A stretch of 64,000 bases of DNA from assembly GCA_907165275.2 (NCBI GenBank), contig OU015652.1:9067001-9131000 (forward strand). The letters are read 5' to 3'. This document shows positions 23,040 through 36,606 of the stretch, piece after piece (positions within the stretch are counted from its first letter, which is position 1; the number at the start of each line of letters is the position of its first letter). Position numbers and translations under genes: made by a program. The DNA is from Zygaena filipendulae. Lineage: Eukaryota; Arthropoda; Insecta; Lepidoptera; Zygaenidae. The notes under the pieces are model-generated. The model did no database searches, was not told where the DNA came from, and worked only from the letters and a program-made list of their open reading frames with translations.

Positions 23040-23300
23040 CTAGTTAATCTAGACATATGTCTAGTTAATTTGTGGTTAATCTGAGTAGTGTAGTGATAGT
23101 GATTACCACGTAGTGGTTATATACTCTTTGGTGATTACCTTCTCTCCGAATATAGTCTTTAGACATCATAAGTCTAATTAATTTGTGGACATATGTCACA
23201 AACTATTTAGAGATACTACCGTATACATATGTCTAGTTAATTTGTGACTGGAGTTTAGACGGTCTACACTCTAAATTACACAAATTAAGTATAACTACAC
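23040..23300 (+). promoter_or_regulatory. repeated TCTAGTTAATTTGTG motif cluster upstream of TTC37
   Basis: At least three near-identical copies: AGACATATGTCTAGTTAATT at 23051, AGTCTAATTAATTTGTGG at 23171 and ACATATGTCTAGTTAATT at 23225. They sit 140-400 bp before the TTC37 start codon. The same motifs, in the same orientation relative to the gene, lie upstream of METTL1 at 30840-31062. Regulatory role is inference; they may be only a small repeat family. Confidence 0.4.
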
Positions 23301-23443
23301 CAATTAAAGTTTAATTCGTCCATGACTAGACGTAAGTAGACTCAGAAAGTATTATTTTCTTTGTGCCAAAGATAGTAAGTGGTTTTAATATAAACACATT
23401 TGTTACTTGTAATCTTTGTAATGTTCTTTGTAATCTTTTCCAG

Positions 23444-26400
23444 ATGAGCGATATTAAAACCTTACTAAAAGAAGCAAGGAAACTAATTGACGACCAGAAA
23501 TACTTAGAAGCCCAAGAATGCTGCAAAAACATTTTGAGGAAAGACAAGAACAATTACTTAGGATTAGTGTTACTTGGAAAGTCATTTCAAGACTCAGAGC
23601 AAGCAGCTATGGCATATCAAAAAGCTATTGCTAGTAAACCAGATCATCTTTTAGCATGGCAGGGGCTTGCCAACTATTATGAGACAAAAAATGATCAAGA
23701 AAAACTTTGTAGTATTTATACAGAAATGATAAATCTCTTACCCGATGATGATAAAGGTCGAGAAACTATAGCGAAACTGGGAGAATTAGGCTGCATTTTG
23801 AAGAATAGTAATGTAATCCACTGTCTAGTCAAATATATTTCAAAAAATCCAGATTCAAAGCTGAATGATGTTTCCTTGAAGTGTTTCATTGAATTGTTAA
23901 AAGCTGGAGTTCCTTGTAAAAGTGATGATATATCTGAGATTCTTCTCATCTTGGACAAAATTAGAAATTTTGATCAAACTGAATCTCTAGAGGTTTTGTA
24001 TGCTAAAGTCATATCACAGAAAAACAATTTTGCTTCAGCTGTTAAAGAAATTATTGGACTCAAGTTTTTCTCACAAAACATACTATTAAGAGAATGGCTT
24101 TGTAAGTATATATGCACTAAATATGTTGAAAATAATAACAGTTTTCTTGATCTTGATATTGATAAATACTTTGAAAAAATCACAAATGGAGTGGAAAATT
24201 CTAAGTATCCAGGATTATTAAGAAGCATGATCAGTTATGATAAATCACTTTATTCAGAAGCATTTAAACAGTGTATTCCGTTAATTAATTATTATAATGA
24301 AGCGGATGTAACTGAGGTAACATTTATTTTAAGATGTACTATTAAGTTAAAAAAGTGGTCAGTCACACAAAAGCTTGCTGAAAATTTTCTGACTACAGCT
24401 AAAGATGAGATTTTTATGAAAGAACTAAGAAAATTTATGTTTGTATCTTTGGCAATGCAGAAGAAGAGGATCCAGGCAATCAATGTTGGTAAACAAATAC
24501 CAATTGCTGAATTAAACAAAAAAGAACAAGCAATGTTAGCTGAATGTTGTATTGAAAATGGGGATGATGCAGATGATCTCTTAGAGATACTCCAAAATAC
24601 TGAACACTATGTTTGCTTACGAGCTTTACAACTTTTTAATCTAAGAAAGTACAGTGAAGTACCTGCTTTAATAGAACAGGCTACAGAACAAGCAATAAAT
24701 CTATTTTACCTGGGCAAGGCCTACTGGGAACTCAAAGAGTATGATAAAGCTCATGTGAATCTATTAAAAGCAGCAAAGCTTGACTCTGAACATGCCGAAA
24801 CATTTTTATATTTAGGACATTTATACCAAAATCATAGACAAGATCTAGAAAAAGCAAAAAAATGTTATGAAAAAGCCTATAATCTCAATGATTATGACAA
24901 TGATATTGCTAAGAGTTTGAGTGAAACATATTGCAAATTAGGACTTCATGAAATAGATTTTGGATTGTTAAACTCTTGTTTAAAAAAAGTGCAAACAAGT
25001 GAAACTTGGATCCAGTTTAGATTAGGTCTTCATTATTTAAGAAAAAAAGAATGGGAAAATGCTATCATAAATTTCAGAAGTGTTATAAAAAGTGATCATA
25101 CCAATACAACTGCTTTTGAATGCTTAGCTGATGCTTATTATTCGAGAGGATCATTTACTTCGGCTCTTAGAGTTTATAATAAAGTAATGGCACTTGATCC
25201 AAAGAAATCATGCCATTGTTTGGCCAGGATTGGGTGCATTTATTCACTGTTAACCCAATATAACGATGCAATTGTCACATTTGAAAAAGTGCTGAAAATT
25301 TATCCAAATTCAATTCTAGCTCTGAAAGGTATAGCAGAAACATGGATGAGAATAGCAAAGAAAAAATTAACTGCAAAGATGTATGGTAGTGCCAGAGACT
25401 GTGCTGATTTTGCTATTAACTATGTAAAAATAGCTTTAAAACAACAACAAAGAACACAATTTAAATGTTTATGGAAAATACTTGCAGATTGTTTGATGTT
25501 CATTACCAAAATGCCAAATACGTATTGCTATGTCTATTCTAATACTTCAATAGATGATACCAATTTAGATACTTCTAAAATGGAGAAGTTTGATATTATA
25601 CAACAAGCCATAGCTTGTTATTCTCATATAGCAAAACAAAATGAGGAATTTGCTTTGTATGATTTAGCAACTAGCTATCTAAAATTCTATAATGAAACAA
25701 AGGACCTTATGCATTGTAATGTATCATTTAATTTAGCATTAATTTGCCTTAAGAGGAAACCCAATTTATGGCGTAACTGGAACTTATTGGGTAAAATATG
25801 TATATTCATAAAAAAATACGAAATATCTCAACACTGTTTCATCAAGGCTTTGCTTATTACGCGCAAATGGTCTGTAGCCACAATTTGGTGTAATTTGGGG
25901 TCATTATATTTAATGCTGAAACTTTATAAATTAGCTAATTACTGTTACTGGAGAGGACAATCTACTCAGCCATCATATCCACACAGTTGGATAGGTCAAG
26001 GATTGATAGCTGAAATATTACGTGAAGAAGAAGCTATGGATTTATTCAGACATGCCTCTCGTCTCGGCTACAGTCCAGAGAGCGCCTTAGGCTATGCTGA
26101 CTGGGTGTGTCGAACTTTGAAAAATAATAAGAGTAAAGATCCTGAATTCAAATATGTGATTAAAGGTCTTTATGCAATTGAAAAAGCAATAGACTTATTG
26201 GAATGGTTTTCTACATTCGAATCCAATAATGCATGTGCTTTCACTATGTTAGGAATCTTACAAGAAAGGTGTGGCCTAATAAGAGCAGCATTTAAATCAT
26301 ACGAAAAAGCTTTGCAATTTGCAGAAGAGAAACATAGAAATATTGCTCGTTTAAATATGGGCAGAATATTAGTGAGAATGGAGAATTATGATGAGGCAAT

Positions 26401-27256
26401 CAAAGTCTATAAAGCTATAAGTGAAGCTAGCTTAAACTCAACTTGTGGACTAGCGCTTGCTCTTTATAAAAAGGGATTGTACAATGAATCTTATTCTGCC
26501 TATGACACGGCTTTGAATTGGTTAAGTAATGACGATCTTGAAAAGGCTGATCTTCTTGTAGCTATGGCTGGTATTGTGTATATGTTTAAAGGACCAAGTG
26601 ATGCCAAAACATTGTTATTTCACAGTATACAAGTATCACAGAAAAAACCAACTGCCTATAGTTTATTTGCAATATGTTCTTTGGGATTCATTCATTCTGA
26701 TCAAAGTTTATCCAAGTTAGCTCTAAGTGAACTGCAAAAATTCGAAAAAGAAGGTGAATTTGCGTCGGACATAGGATTCCTTAAATCATATCTTTTTATT
26801 ACGGAAAATGATACGAGCAACGTTTTAAAGATTCTTAGTAATACTTTGCATAATCACCCCAGTAATAGTGTTTTATGGTTTTATATAGCAGAATATTGCT
26901 TAACACAGACTACCAAAGCAAAACTTGCAAGCAATTGTGCTCGAAGAGCGCTTATCACTGCCACTTACACTGAAGGTGAATGTAATTCTGCTAAAATGTT
27001 AGCGACGGCTAGTATCGCTGAACACAGTTTTGGAGACCGTGTCAAAGCCTTGATTTTAGCTAAACAAGGACTTCATATGTACCCTGATCAAGTAGAAACA
27101 TGGGCAGCTCTTTTGTTTTCTCTTCTGCCTCATAAGATGTGGACTGAGAAAAAAGACTGGATACTCACGGCTGCAAGCCATATGCGTAGACATATGGACA
27201 TAACGCGACCTCTAAGTAGGTGGGTTAGTCTCATAGAAAAAAAGCTTGGTAAATAG
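23444..27256 (+). CDS. TTC37: Tetratricopeptide repeat protein 37 / superkiller 3 (SKI3), intronless coding sequence
   Basis: SKI3/TTC37 is the TPR scaffold of the cytoplasmic Ski complex. It holds the SKIV2L helicase and WDR61 and feeds mRNA to the exosome for 3'-5' decay. The ATG at 23444 opens 1,270 codons to the TAG at 27254. The N-terminus (MSDIKTLLKEARKLI, then LLAWQGLANYYE at about residues 68-79) aligns with the family start. TPR helices run through the protein (for example LGKAYWELKEYDKAHVNLLKA), and the C-terminus keeps typical SKI3 repeats. It is shorter than the human protein (~1,560 residues). The frame is open upstream to 23363, but TTTTCCAG directly before the ATG looks like a splice acceptor, so a non-coding first exon is likely. 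Codon use is AT-rich, unlike the GC-rich exons of rotatin and Kidins220. The whole coding sequence lacks introns, unlike vertebrate orthologues. METTL1 lies convergent downstream. Confidence 0.93.
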   Translation: MSDIKTLLKEARKLIDDQKYLEAQECCKNILRKDKNNYLGLVLLGKSFQDSEQAAMAYQKAIASKPDHLLAWQGLANYYETKNDQEKLCSIYTEMINLLPDDDKGRETIAKLGELGCILKNSNVIHCLVKYISKNPDSKLNDVSLKCFIELLKAGVPCKSDDISEILLILDKIRNFDQTESLEVLYAKVISQKNNFASAVKEIIGLKFFSQNILLREWLCKYICTKYVENNNSFLDLDIDKYFEKITNGVENSKYPGLLRSMISYDKSLYSEAFKQCIPLINYYNEADVTEVTFILRCTIKLKKWSVTQKLAENFLTTAKDEIFMKELRKFMFVSLAMQKKRIQAINVGKQIPIAELNKKEQAMLAECCIENGDDADDLLEILQNTEHYVCLRALQLFNLRKYSEVPALIEQATEQAINLFYLGKAYWELKEYDKAHVNLLKAAKLDSEHAETFLYLGHLYQNHRQDLEKAKKCYEKAYNLNDYDNDIAKSLSETYCKLGLHEIDFGLLNSCLKKVQTSETWIQFRLGLHYLRKKEWENAIINFRSVIKSDHTNTTAFECLADAYYSRGSFTSALRVYNKVMALDPKKSCHCLARIGCIYSLLTQYNDAIVTFEKVLKIYPNSILALKGIAETWMRIAKKKLTAKMYGSARDCADFAINYVKIALKQQQRTQFKCLWKILADCLMFITKMPNTYCYVYSNTSIDDTNLDTSKMEKFDIIQQAIACYSHIAKQNEEFALYDLATSYLKFYNETKDLMHCNVSFNLALICLKRKPNLWRNWNLLGKICIFIKKYEISQHCFIKALLITRKWSVATIWCNLGSLYLMLKLYKLANYCYWRGQSTQPSYPHSWIGQGLIAEILREEEAMDLFRHASRLGYSPESALGYADWVCRTLKNNKSKDPEFKYVIKGLYAIEKAIDLLEWFSTFESNNACAFTMLGILQERCGLIRAAFKSYEKALQFAEEKHRNIARLNMGRILVRMENYDEAIKVYKAISEASLNSTCGLALALYKKGLYNESYSAYDTALNWLSNDDLEKADLLVAMAGIVYMFKGPSDAKTLLFHSIQVSQKKPTAYSLFAICSLGFIHSDQSLSKLALSELQKFEKEGEFASDIGFLKSYLFITENDTSNVLKILSNTLHNHPSNSVLWFYIAEYCLTQTTKAKLASNCARRALITATYTEGECNSAKMLATASIAEHSFGDRVKALILAKQGLHMYPDQVETWAALLFSLLPHKMWTEKKDWILTAASHMRRHMDITRPLSRWVSLIEKKLGK

Positions 27257-28719
27257 GTAATATGACCTAATGTCCCGTGGAGATGACGTAAAGCTTCTAC
27301 ATTAAAGTAATCATATCGAGCTGTATCGTCGTGGATTTATATAACTAAACGCCGAACTTTGTGCTGACTGCCGTTGCCCTGCCGATAATGAAATCCAACC
27401 AAGATTAGAGTGGAGGGTGTCGCTGTAGACGAAGATGCCAACCATTAGCGAAGCAAAAGTAGCTTAGGTCCATGACCTCAACTTCAACCTTGAAAATCAT
27501 TTTATATTATCTTGGATTAATATTGGTACGGACACACAAGTTAGAAATATTGACCTTTTTTAACATACCTAAATTAATTTTATATGAAGTTACCCACTAC
27601 ATTATCTTTTGTATAATAGTTAATTCCACTTAACGAGTACTTGTGGAACTACTGAATTTTCACACAGCTTTATAACGGCCGCACTCAGTTGTGTTAATGA
27701 TTACTTAACTGCCGCAATCATAGATGTTCGAACGAACGTTCAAGTTGTTTTAATGATTACTTAAAATTAAGTAATCATTAAAACGACTCAGTGCGGCCGT
27801 AAAACCTTCATTAAAATCAGAACTACATAGTCTAGCCGCATTTAGTTTTCCTTACGGTTATCAAATCGGGACACCTGAATTCGTAGGCAGATATATGTAT
27901 TCTTATCAACGAAAAATAATGGAATTTACCCTCAGTCTTATGGTGGGATTTGCTGATTGTATAGGAAAACTGACTTGACGTGCGGTCTCGCCAAGATAAA
28001 TCAAATTTTGCGATATGGAATTTTAATCAATACTTAGTTAAAATCTTTTCTGTTTTAACTTAATATCTAGTGATTAGTTTTAATTTATCCTGATTGCAGT
28101 TTTATACACAGATAGGTAGGTACTTATGTAATTATTATGCCTGAATAAATTTTAAAAATAAAAACCACAACTTGCAAATCTATTTTTATTATGATCAATC
28201 AATTAAATACACATTATAGGTCAGTCAAAAGCGCCTAAGCCATAAGCGTCTATTGTATGATAACTTTTGCAAAAGTTTCGTGAAAAAAAGACAACATTAT
28301 CGAGAAAATATGCTTTTTCATATATTAAAAAATACACTTTTTACCTACATTTAAAAAAAAAATGTGCAGTCATTTCTCATTGATATTTTTTTATTCTATA
28401 TTTAAGTGATCATGACTTAGTTACCCCTTTTTGACTAACCTTATATCATTAGTATATGTATACAGGCGCAAATCCAGCCTCTAAAAAATTTGTTTGGATT
28501 GCCATATCACAATATCTAAACTACTTAACTGATTATGCCACTTAAAATTGGAAAGCAGCAAGAAAAAATATCTCGCGTTCCAAATCACACATGGTTCATT
28601 GGTTATTTTTTTACCAATCCATTTATAAAACTTTAGCCTATCGACTTAAATAAGGGTTGTGGGCATGCCCATAAGGCTGGATATGCGCCTGAGTATCTGT
28701 GCTTACTATTTATCACTGT
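27257..28719. other. convergent intergenic region between TTC37 and METTL1
   Basis: It contains the 3' UTRs of both genes. AATAAA at about 28144 is a candidate plus-strand polyadenylation signal. A MITE occupies 27675-27800. No other gene seen. Confidence 0.5.
27675..27800. mobile_element. 126-bp palindromic MITE
   Basis: The ends ACGGCCGCACTCAGTTG and GACTCAGTGCGGCCGT, plus inner TTAATGATTACTTAA and TTAAGTAATCATTAA, give almost end-to-end pairing. It shares an arm with 22414-22460. Confidence 0.75.
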
Positions 28720-30756
<2,037 letters not shown>

Positions 30757-30839
30757 ATTATTATTATTAGAGAATTTTCGCTGAAATCGAAAATAGTGAT
30801 TTTAATAATTTAATAGCTTTGATCGAAACGTACGGCGAG

Positions 30840-31062
30840 CACAAATTAATTAGACTTATGTCTAAAGAACGGCGAGCCCCAAGCCAAATTAAACTAGACT
30901 CAATCACAAATTAATTAGACTTATGTCTAAAGACTCAATCTGATCTGACTCAATCATATCTCTAAGTAGTTTGTGGACTCAATATACTTGATACTGACCT
31001 ACTAATACATATTCACAAATTAATTAGACATATTACATCACAAATTAACTAGACATATGTTA
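30840..31062 (-). promoter_or_regulatory. repeated TCTAATTAATTTGTG motif cluster upstream of METTL1
   Basis: Four copies, at 30840, 30905, 31015 and 31039. Plus-strand forms are ACAAATTAATTAGACTTATG and CACAAATTAACTAGACATAT. They sit about 85-300 bp beyond the METTL1 ATG. The minus-strand phrase TCTTTAGACATAAGTC closely matches one upstream of TTC37. A function as a promoter element is inference. Confidence 0.4.
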
Positions 31063-32218
31063 TTACATATTCCCGTATATCTCAGGGGAACCAGGAATTC
31101 ACAACACGATAATGTACGACACTGGAATGTACAGCACTGGAATGCGCGACACTGGATTGTACGACACCGGAATGTACAGCACCGGAATTGGTGACACCGC
31201 TCCTATTGGTCGATGAAATCACGCCTCCTTTCTTTGTGCTCGTTTACGTTACTTACCTAAATACTGGGTCAAGTTATTGTCAAATACGGCACATATATTT
31301 TATGTTAGATTTTTTGGTGATGATTAATAGGTTTTATGTTAGTGTTTATGCCCATTACGTTATTATGTTATAGTCTATAGGCAGGATAATCAAACAACGG
31401 ACCACTCTATATATTTTACTGTATAGACTTAGAGTACAATACACTAAATCTGGTCCCTTAGTTTACACCTTATAATTATTATTTCCACGAGCTATGTGCC
31501 CTATACATCTGTAGCCCGATTCTCGTAAATTCAAACGATCGAAAAATCGTTGCAGTTCCGAAATCGTCCTATCGAAAAACGATTCAAATTTCCTATTCTC
31601 CTACCATTACGATAGGATAGATACACAATAGGATTGGAGCTCGGCGAGTTCTAAACGTTTTCGTAACTATTGACTTTGTTAAACGTTTATTACGGCTCTG
31701 TGAGTACTAGCCCTTAGAGCCATTGACTTTGTTATATTTATAATGTTGCCACATGATTGCCACCAAACGTACCAAAGTACTTATTTTGGAGAAAAATATA
31801 GGAAAACCTGATTTTTTTACAAAATTTAAACCATGCTCTTACATCAAAACTCATTTCACAGATATTTCAATACTTGGAACATAAATTGTCAATTAATTTG
31901 ATGATACAAACTATTGAAATTTTCTTTGGTCCTAGAAAATGGTAATATTTTACGTGTCAAGTCAAATATTGAGTATGTCATTGCCAAACTTGGTTTTTGT
32001 CTGTTGTGTCTTCAGTCACTTTTCAGCACAGATATCTAGTAAACTTTTCAGCATCTATGAACTGCAAGAGAACCTCAGAAGAGAAAGGAAGAGAACCATG
32101 TTTTAAATTGGGGAACTATCTCAGAGGAACAATCTAACATTGTCATTGGCGTTTTAGATGAAGAGATTTTTACTAATGAAACATTGTCATTGGCAAATTA
32201 TAATTATAGACGCCATTA

Positions 32219-33603
32219 TTAAACAAGAAGAAGATAATTTGGCATGGGTTTTATTACCCATTCACAATTCAATAGAAGAAATAATAGGTACATAATATGG
32301 CTTACTTTATTTTCGACTGATAAAGCGTCAGATCTTTTTTCTTGAGGTATTACCTCAGAGTAAATATGGGTATTACTGTGCTTAATTCTTGCACTAGTCT
32401 TTGACCAATGATTGACCAATGATATGCTGAGGCGATTGTCTTCTGAAAATCCTTTTCCGTCATTTGAAAAGGTTTATTAGCTAATATACGCATTTCGGCT
32501 CGTCGTCGACGATTATCAGCAGCGTCTGCTTGATTAGCAAGATCTAAAAGGAGCCATGACATGCCTAAACTCATATTAAAATCTCTTTCATATAAGGTAA
32601 TTATTGATTCTAAGGCATAGTATTAAACAAATATACCAAAGTAGGTACCAAATAAATACAATGGATAACAAAATCTGATTCTGTGATTATTAAATTGTAA
32701 TGCCTATTAATTAAGTAGTTGTATTAGTCATAAGGAAAAGAAAAATTTTTGTTACAGCAATATTAGTATTAAGCATTTTAAAATATAGCTGCCAATTAAA
32801 ATGGATAACAAAAGTCTGATTCTGTGATTGTTGTAATTGTGATTTTAGAAATAAACACTACCTTTAATATTATTTGTATTATTGTTAGTGTTGAATCCCC
32901 CATATCAATATTATCAATGACTTTGAGAAGTTCTCTTTGTTAAAAAATGGTTTAGATGATTTTTTTTACTAGTTTACCCAGATAGGTGTGATCCCTATAA
33001 ACTCTGCTGCTGAAACACAGCAGGGTTGTGGCAGACAGACATTTTGCATTGAGATAAGTGCCAAAAGACATTTACACTTTACCAAAAATAGTGTCATACC
33101 AATGATAATCCTCGGGAAATAAATTAAACCAAGCAAAGCTGGGTGTTACTTCATTTTATTTAACAAGTTTGCAGATTCTCAAAACATACCGAGAAAAAAC
33201 ATTATCTCTCCATTATTATATTTTTCATTAATATAGCAATTAAGAGGATGATCCCGCCACACAATGGAGTCATGGGTTGATCCTGGACTACTAGGATCTA
33301 AACACAATATATTAAGGTTTGCATCACATATCTGAAAATACAATAATGAATTAGTTAACTGTGCCAATTATCATCTGTTTTGATTACTTGATGTGATTGA
33401 TTGACAAACATGTAATAGGTAAATGCACAATGATTACTTTCATCTATACATACAAAGTAGGTACACTTACTATCATTACATTTAATGAGTGGTATCCTTT
33501 TCTATTGAAATACCATTCTTCATATAATGTAGGCCTAATAATGGCCACAAGTGTCCCATCAATACAGCCTATAATGCCAGATATTTTAAATTTATCATAA
33601 AAT
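32219..33603 (-). pseudogene. PIF/Harbinger (HARBI1-like) transposase relic
   Basis: Minus-strand 33603-33478 reads FYDKFKISGIIGCIDGTL with the first catalytic Asp of the family, then YHSLNV. 33332-33180 continues ICDANLNILCLDP and GSTHDSIVWRDH with the second Asp, after a TTTTCAG acceptor. The DSGYP-type third motif was not found. A block like the family N-terminus (MSLGMSWLLLDLANQADA) lies at 32574-32350, downstream of the catalytic part, and is frameshifted beyond. A ~35-bp piece of that block (CCATGACATGCCTAAACTC) is duplicated at about 33767. So it is rearranged and inactive. Confidence 0.7.
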
Positions 33604-34194
33604 CTGTAATAGATAGAATTAATGTAAGCACATCGTAAAAGTGAGTTGTTGACGTTGCGTACTTGTGTTTTAAGTACTAATAAGTACTATTAATTATGTT
33701 GTTTTATAATAATAATCTACAGCCCGTAGATGACCATAAGGCCTTTCCAGTAAAGATCTAAAAGGAGCCATGACATGCCTAAACTCATGTTAAAATATAA
33801 TATAGGTATAATTTATGAAAGATAATTTCAATTTCACTTGTAAATAAAACGCAAAACCCACTTTCAAAAATGCACAACTACTAAAAAAGTAACTTTTGTT
33901 CAACGACTCCCCAGTCGCAAATTTTGACATCTAATCGTTTCGAATCTATCGAGCAAATACGTCAAAAATTTGCAGAATATCGAAAGCGAAAAGTTCAAAT
34001 TCGATTTACGTTCGACTTTCATACGCGAATACGAATTTACGCTAAAACGATTCGTCAATCGGACTTCGATAGGATCGTTTCTACTTTAAGAAAATTTTTG
34101 TTACGAGAATAGCAAAACCCGTTTTGAGAGCTGAATCGCAGCGATATCGCTCAGATTTTATTACGAAAATTAGGCCACTGCACTGCATACTGCA

Positions 34195-34345
34195 GTGTCT
34201 GGGTGTGTTTATATATCTATAGTATAATATATAAGTAATTCTATGAAGTATATACCACGTTTGCTTGGTTTCCACGACACAAGCTAATAATAGCTTACTG
34301 TGGGATCAAGTAGATCTGTGTGTTGTGATGTGGATTATTATTATT
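34195..34345 (+). mobile_element. SINE 3' part (tRNA head missing)
   Basis: It matches the body of the SINE at 61676: CTGGGTGTGTTTATATATC, CCACGTTTGCTTGGTTTCC, ACTGTGGGATCAAGTAGATC. It ends in a TTATTA repeat. Confidence 0.7.
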
Positions 34346-34556
34346 ATTATACAGATTGTACAGATTATAAAAGTTACGAAAAGAAAGGAACCAAAACTGT
34401 ATTAACTGGCGAACGGGAAGCGACTGGCGAGCGGTTAGCTTCGCCTGATTTACGTCACCTTTCCTACACCTATCCTATAGTAGGTACTAGTGTGGCGATG
34501 ATGTCACTATAAGCTATTTATTGAAATAAGTAAAAAGTAATGAGAACATTACTATC

Positions 34557-34739
34557 GGGGCCACATCATAAACAGATTTCAAAGTAGTATACCCGACATT
34601 CTTTATTAGGTTAGGTTCTTACTGATGACCAGGTCTCGCGAGCTGAGCGAGCGCAGCGAGCGTGCCGCGGTAGCGGCCGGCGATGCGCTAAAGACAAAAT
34701 AAGGTGACATTTATTTGATTAATTCTTAGGTGTGACCAC
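34557..34739. mobile_element. MITE with GGCCACATCATA-like ends
   Basis: Bounded by GGGGCCACATCATA and TGTGACCAC. It shares GACAAAATA, GACATT and GGTTAGGTT blocks with 51338-51566. GC-rich middle (CGAGCTGAGCGAGCGCAGCG). Non-coding. Confidence 0.55.
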
Positions 34740-35039
34740 GAAGTTTCGATATATTATGCAAAAAAAAGAATATAACAAGTTGTAACAATTCATTAAAGTG
34801 AAAAATAATAATTACGTTACTAAATATTACACTTGGACTTGTTATTTGAATTTCCATCAGATTTTGAGACAGTAACTACTAACTACCTACTACCTGCATT
34901 GTATTGAATACTACTAAACGGAGCACGAAGTCGGCTAGGCCATGAAATCCGGTGTCGCCAATTCCGGTGCTGTACATTCCGGTGTCGTACAATCTCGTGT
35001 CGTGCATTCCGGTGTCGCCTTTTCCGGTGCTGTACAATA

Positions 35040-36164
35040 CAGGGACTCTATCTCAGAACAATAACCAAAGATCATATAATACAATAACAGTATTCTTCTG
35101 GGCCGTATATTTTGTATTATCTGTGATAATAATGATCCGTAGTAGTGATGCGATTCGAGCCGTTTTTTACTCGAGTGACTCGAGTCGTGTTCGAGTGAAA
35201 ATAAATTTGACTCGAGTTCGTTGAACTTCGTTCGTTCACTCGAGTTACCGAGTCAACTCAGTGCCCCGAATAGATTCGGTAAGCGCTACGCTAGATGGCG
35301 TCTTCGTTATTTCAGTCACTTTTCGAACATCGGTGATGGACCTTATGCTACAATTGAACGTGACTTCTATTTTTTTTTTAAATCGTCCAGCTCGTCTGAT
35401 ATTTTTTTTAATGTCAGCAAGGCAATGAAAATTTAAATTCAGTATGATGCTTACCTTTTTAAATGTCCGCAAGGCAATGGTAAAAGAAGAGAACTGATTA
35501 GGTAATAGTTCCCTCTTTTTTAATTAGATTGTAAATTGTCTAAATAAGTAAATTGTCTATATTAGATTGTTAAGGATATAAAGAAATAAAAATAAATCGT
35601 AGTTGTCATAAAGATTTATTCCTTGACACCTTTATTTCTAAATTTTTTCTTATATTTATTTAAAGCATTTTGTTGCATCGGCGGTAATTCTCTTTTTTCT
35701 AAACGTACTAAATCTTCAAACTTTTAATAATCACATTACACCAATTATTCGTGTTTATGAATTAACCAAAAACCTGATACACCCCATTTAAAAAAATAAA
35801 CAATAATGTGACTAAAATATGAATTTATGTCGAAAAAATGAATAGTTTAAGTTATTCAATATTAATTTGGAGGTGACCTATCTAAAAAATTTCAAGTGCT
35901 ACGCCCGCGCCTACGTGTCAATGACCGATTCGATGTCCTTGCCATGGGCGGCGTACGCGCTTATATTGATGTACAAATAATTTAGACATGGGCTAGTAAA
36001 AATGAAAAAATATAACCTATATTAAAACATAGTGTGATCGATTCGGAAGTCGATTCTGAGCAAACTACTTTCTTGTTTTTAGTTAATAAACAAAGTAATG
36101 GTAATTTTGAAAAAATAATTAAGAACAATTTCCCTTTGCAATTGGCTACTCGACAAATTTTTTT
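35040..36164. other. non-coding, with an ACTCGAGT-rich patch
   Basis: 35150-35260 carries a dense set of CTCGAGT/ACTCGAG motifs (TTTTTACTCGAGTGACTCG), probably a fragment of a dispersed repeat. The remainder is AT-rich without a supported gene. Confidence 0.4.
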
Positions 36165-36407
36165 TTAGTCCGTCGTGTAGATTAGTAAAAAGTATTGGAC
36201 AAGTATTTTTTCTTTTTTTACTTAATCAAAAAATAACGGCGATACATTGAGTTGAAATTTCGCATGACGTTACAACCCAGTGCAGTTTAATTTGTGGTAT
36301 GGGGCTTATACTAAACTTTAATGCGCTTTATCTATGTTTATTTTCATTATTTTGAAAAAGCAAAAAATACGTGTCTATTATTTTATTTTTTTCAACTGAC
36401 GGATTAA
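36165..36407 (-). mobile_element. MITE with TTAGTCCGTC termini (copy 3)
   Basis: TTAGTCCGTC at 36165 and GACGGATTAA at 36398, with AAAAAATAACGGCGATAC, CTAAACTTTAATGCGC and GAAAAAGCAAAAAATACG in between. Same family as 4574-4836, opposite orientation. Confidence 0.75.
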
Positions 36408-36606
36408 TTAGAATTTTGATTTCCATACCCTGGAGAATACCCAATTAAAGCAAAAATCTTGGCGTTATTTATTTATAAACTTTTACTTTTTAGGATTTTT
36501 TTTTTTTTTATATTATGAGTGTATGACTAATCTTTAGGGGTAAATATTTTCGAGAGCTGTCAGCCGGTCGAGAAAAAAAACACCGGATCGCAGCCAGTGA
36601 GTGGGG

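Larger units (their letters stand above)
31101..35038. mobile_element. candidate composite element bounded by inverted 15-bp minisatellites
   Basis: 31101-31199 holds about 6.6 tandem 15-mers (for example ACGACACTGGAATGT, ACAGCACCGGAATTG). 34948-35038 holds the same array inverted (CCGGTGTCGCCAATT). Between them lies a degraded PIF/Harbinger transposase. Nearer the centre, ATTCTCGTAA at about 31523 and its inverse TTACGAGAAT at about 34101, each followed inward by ACGATC/CCTATCGAA blocks, suggest the Harbinger ends. The span is 3.9 kb. A later SINE tail (34195-34345) and a MITE (34557-34739) lie inside it. Confidence 0.45.

Noticed and set aside
31101..31199. CRISPR-like array
   Set aside because: The 15-mers are directly adjacent with no spacers, in an animal genome; it is a minisatellite.
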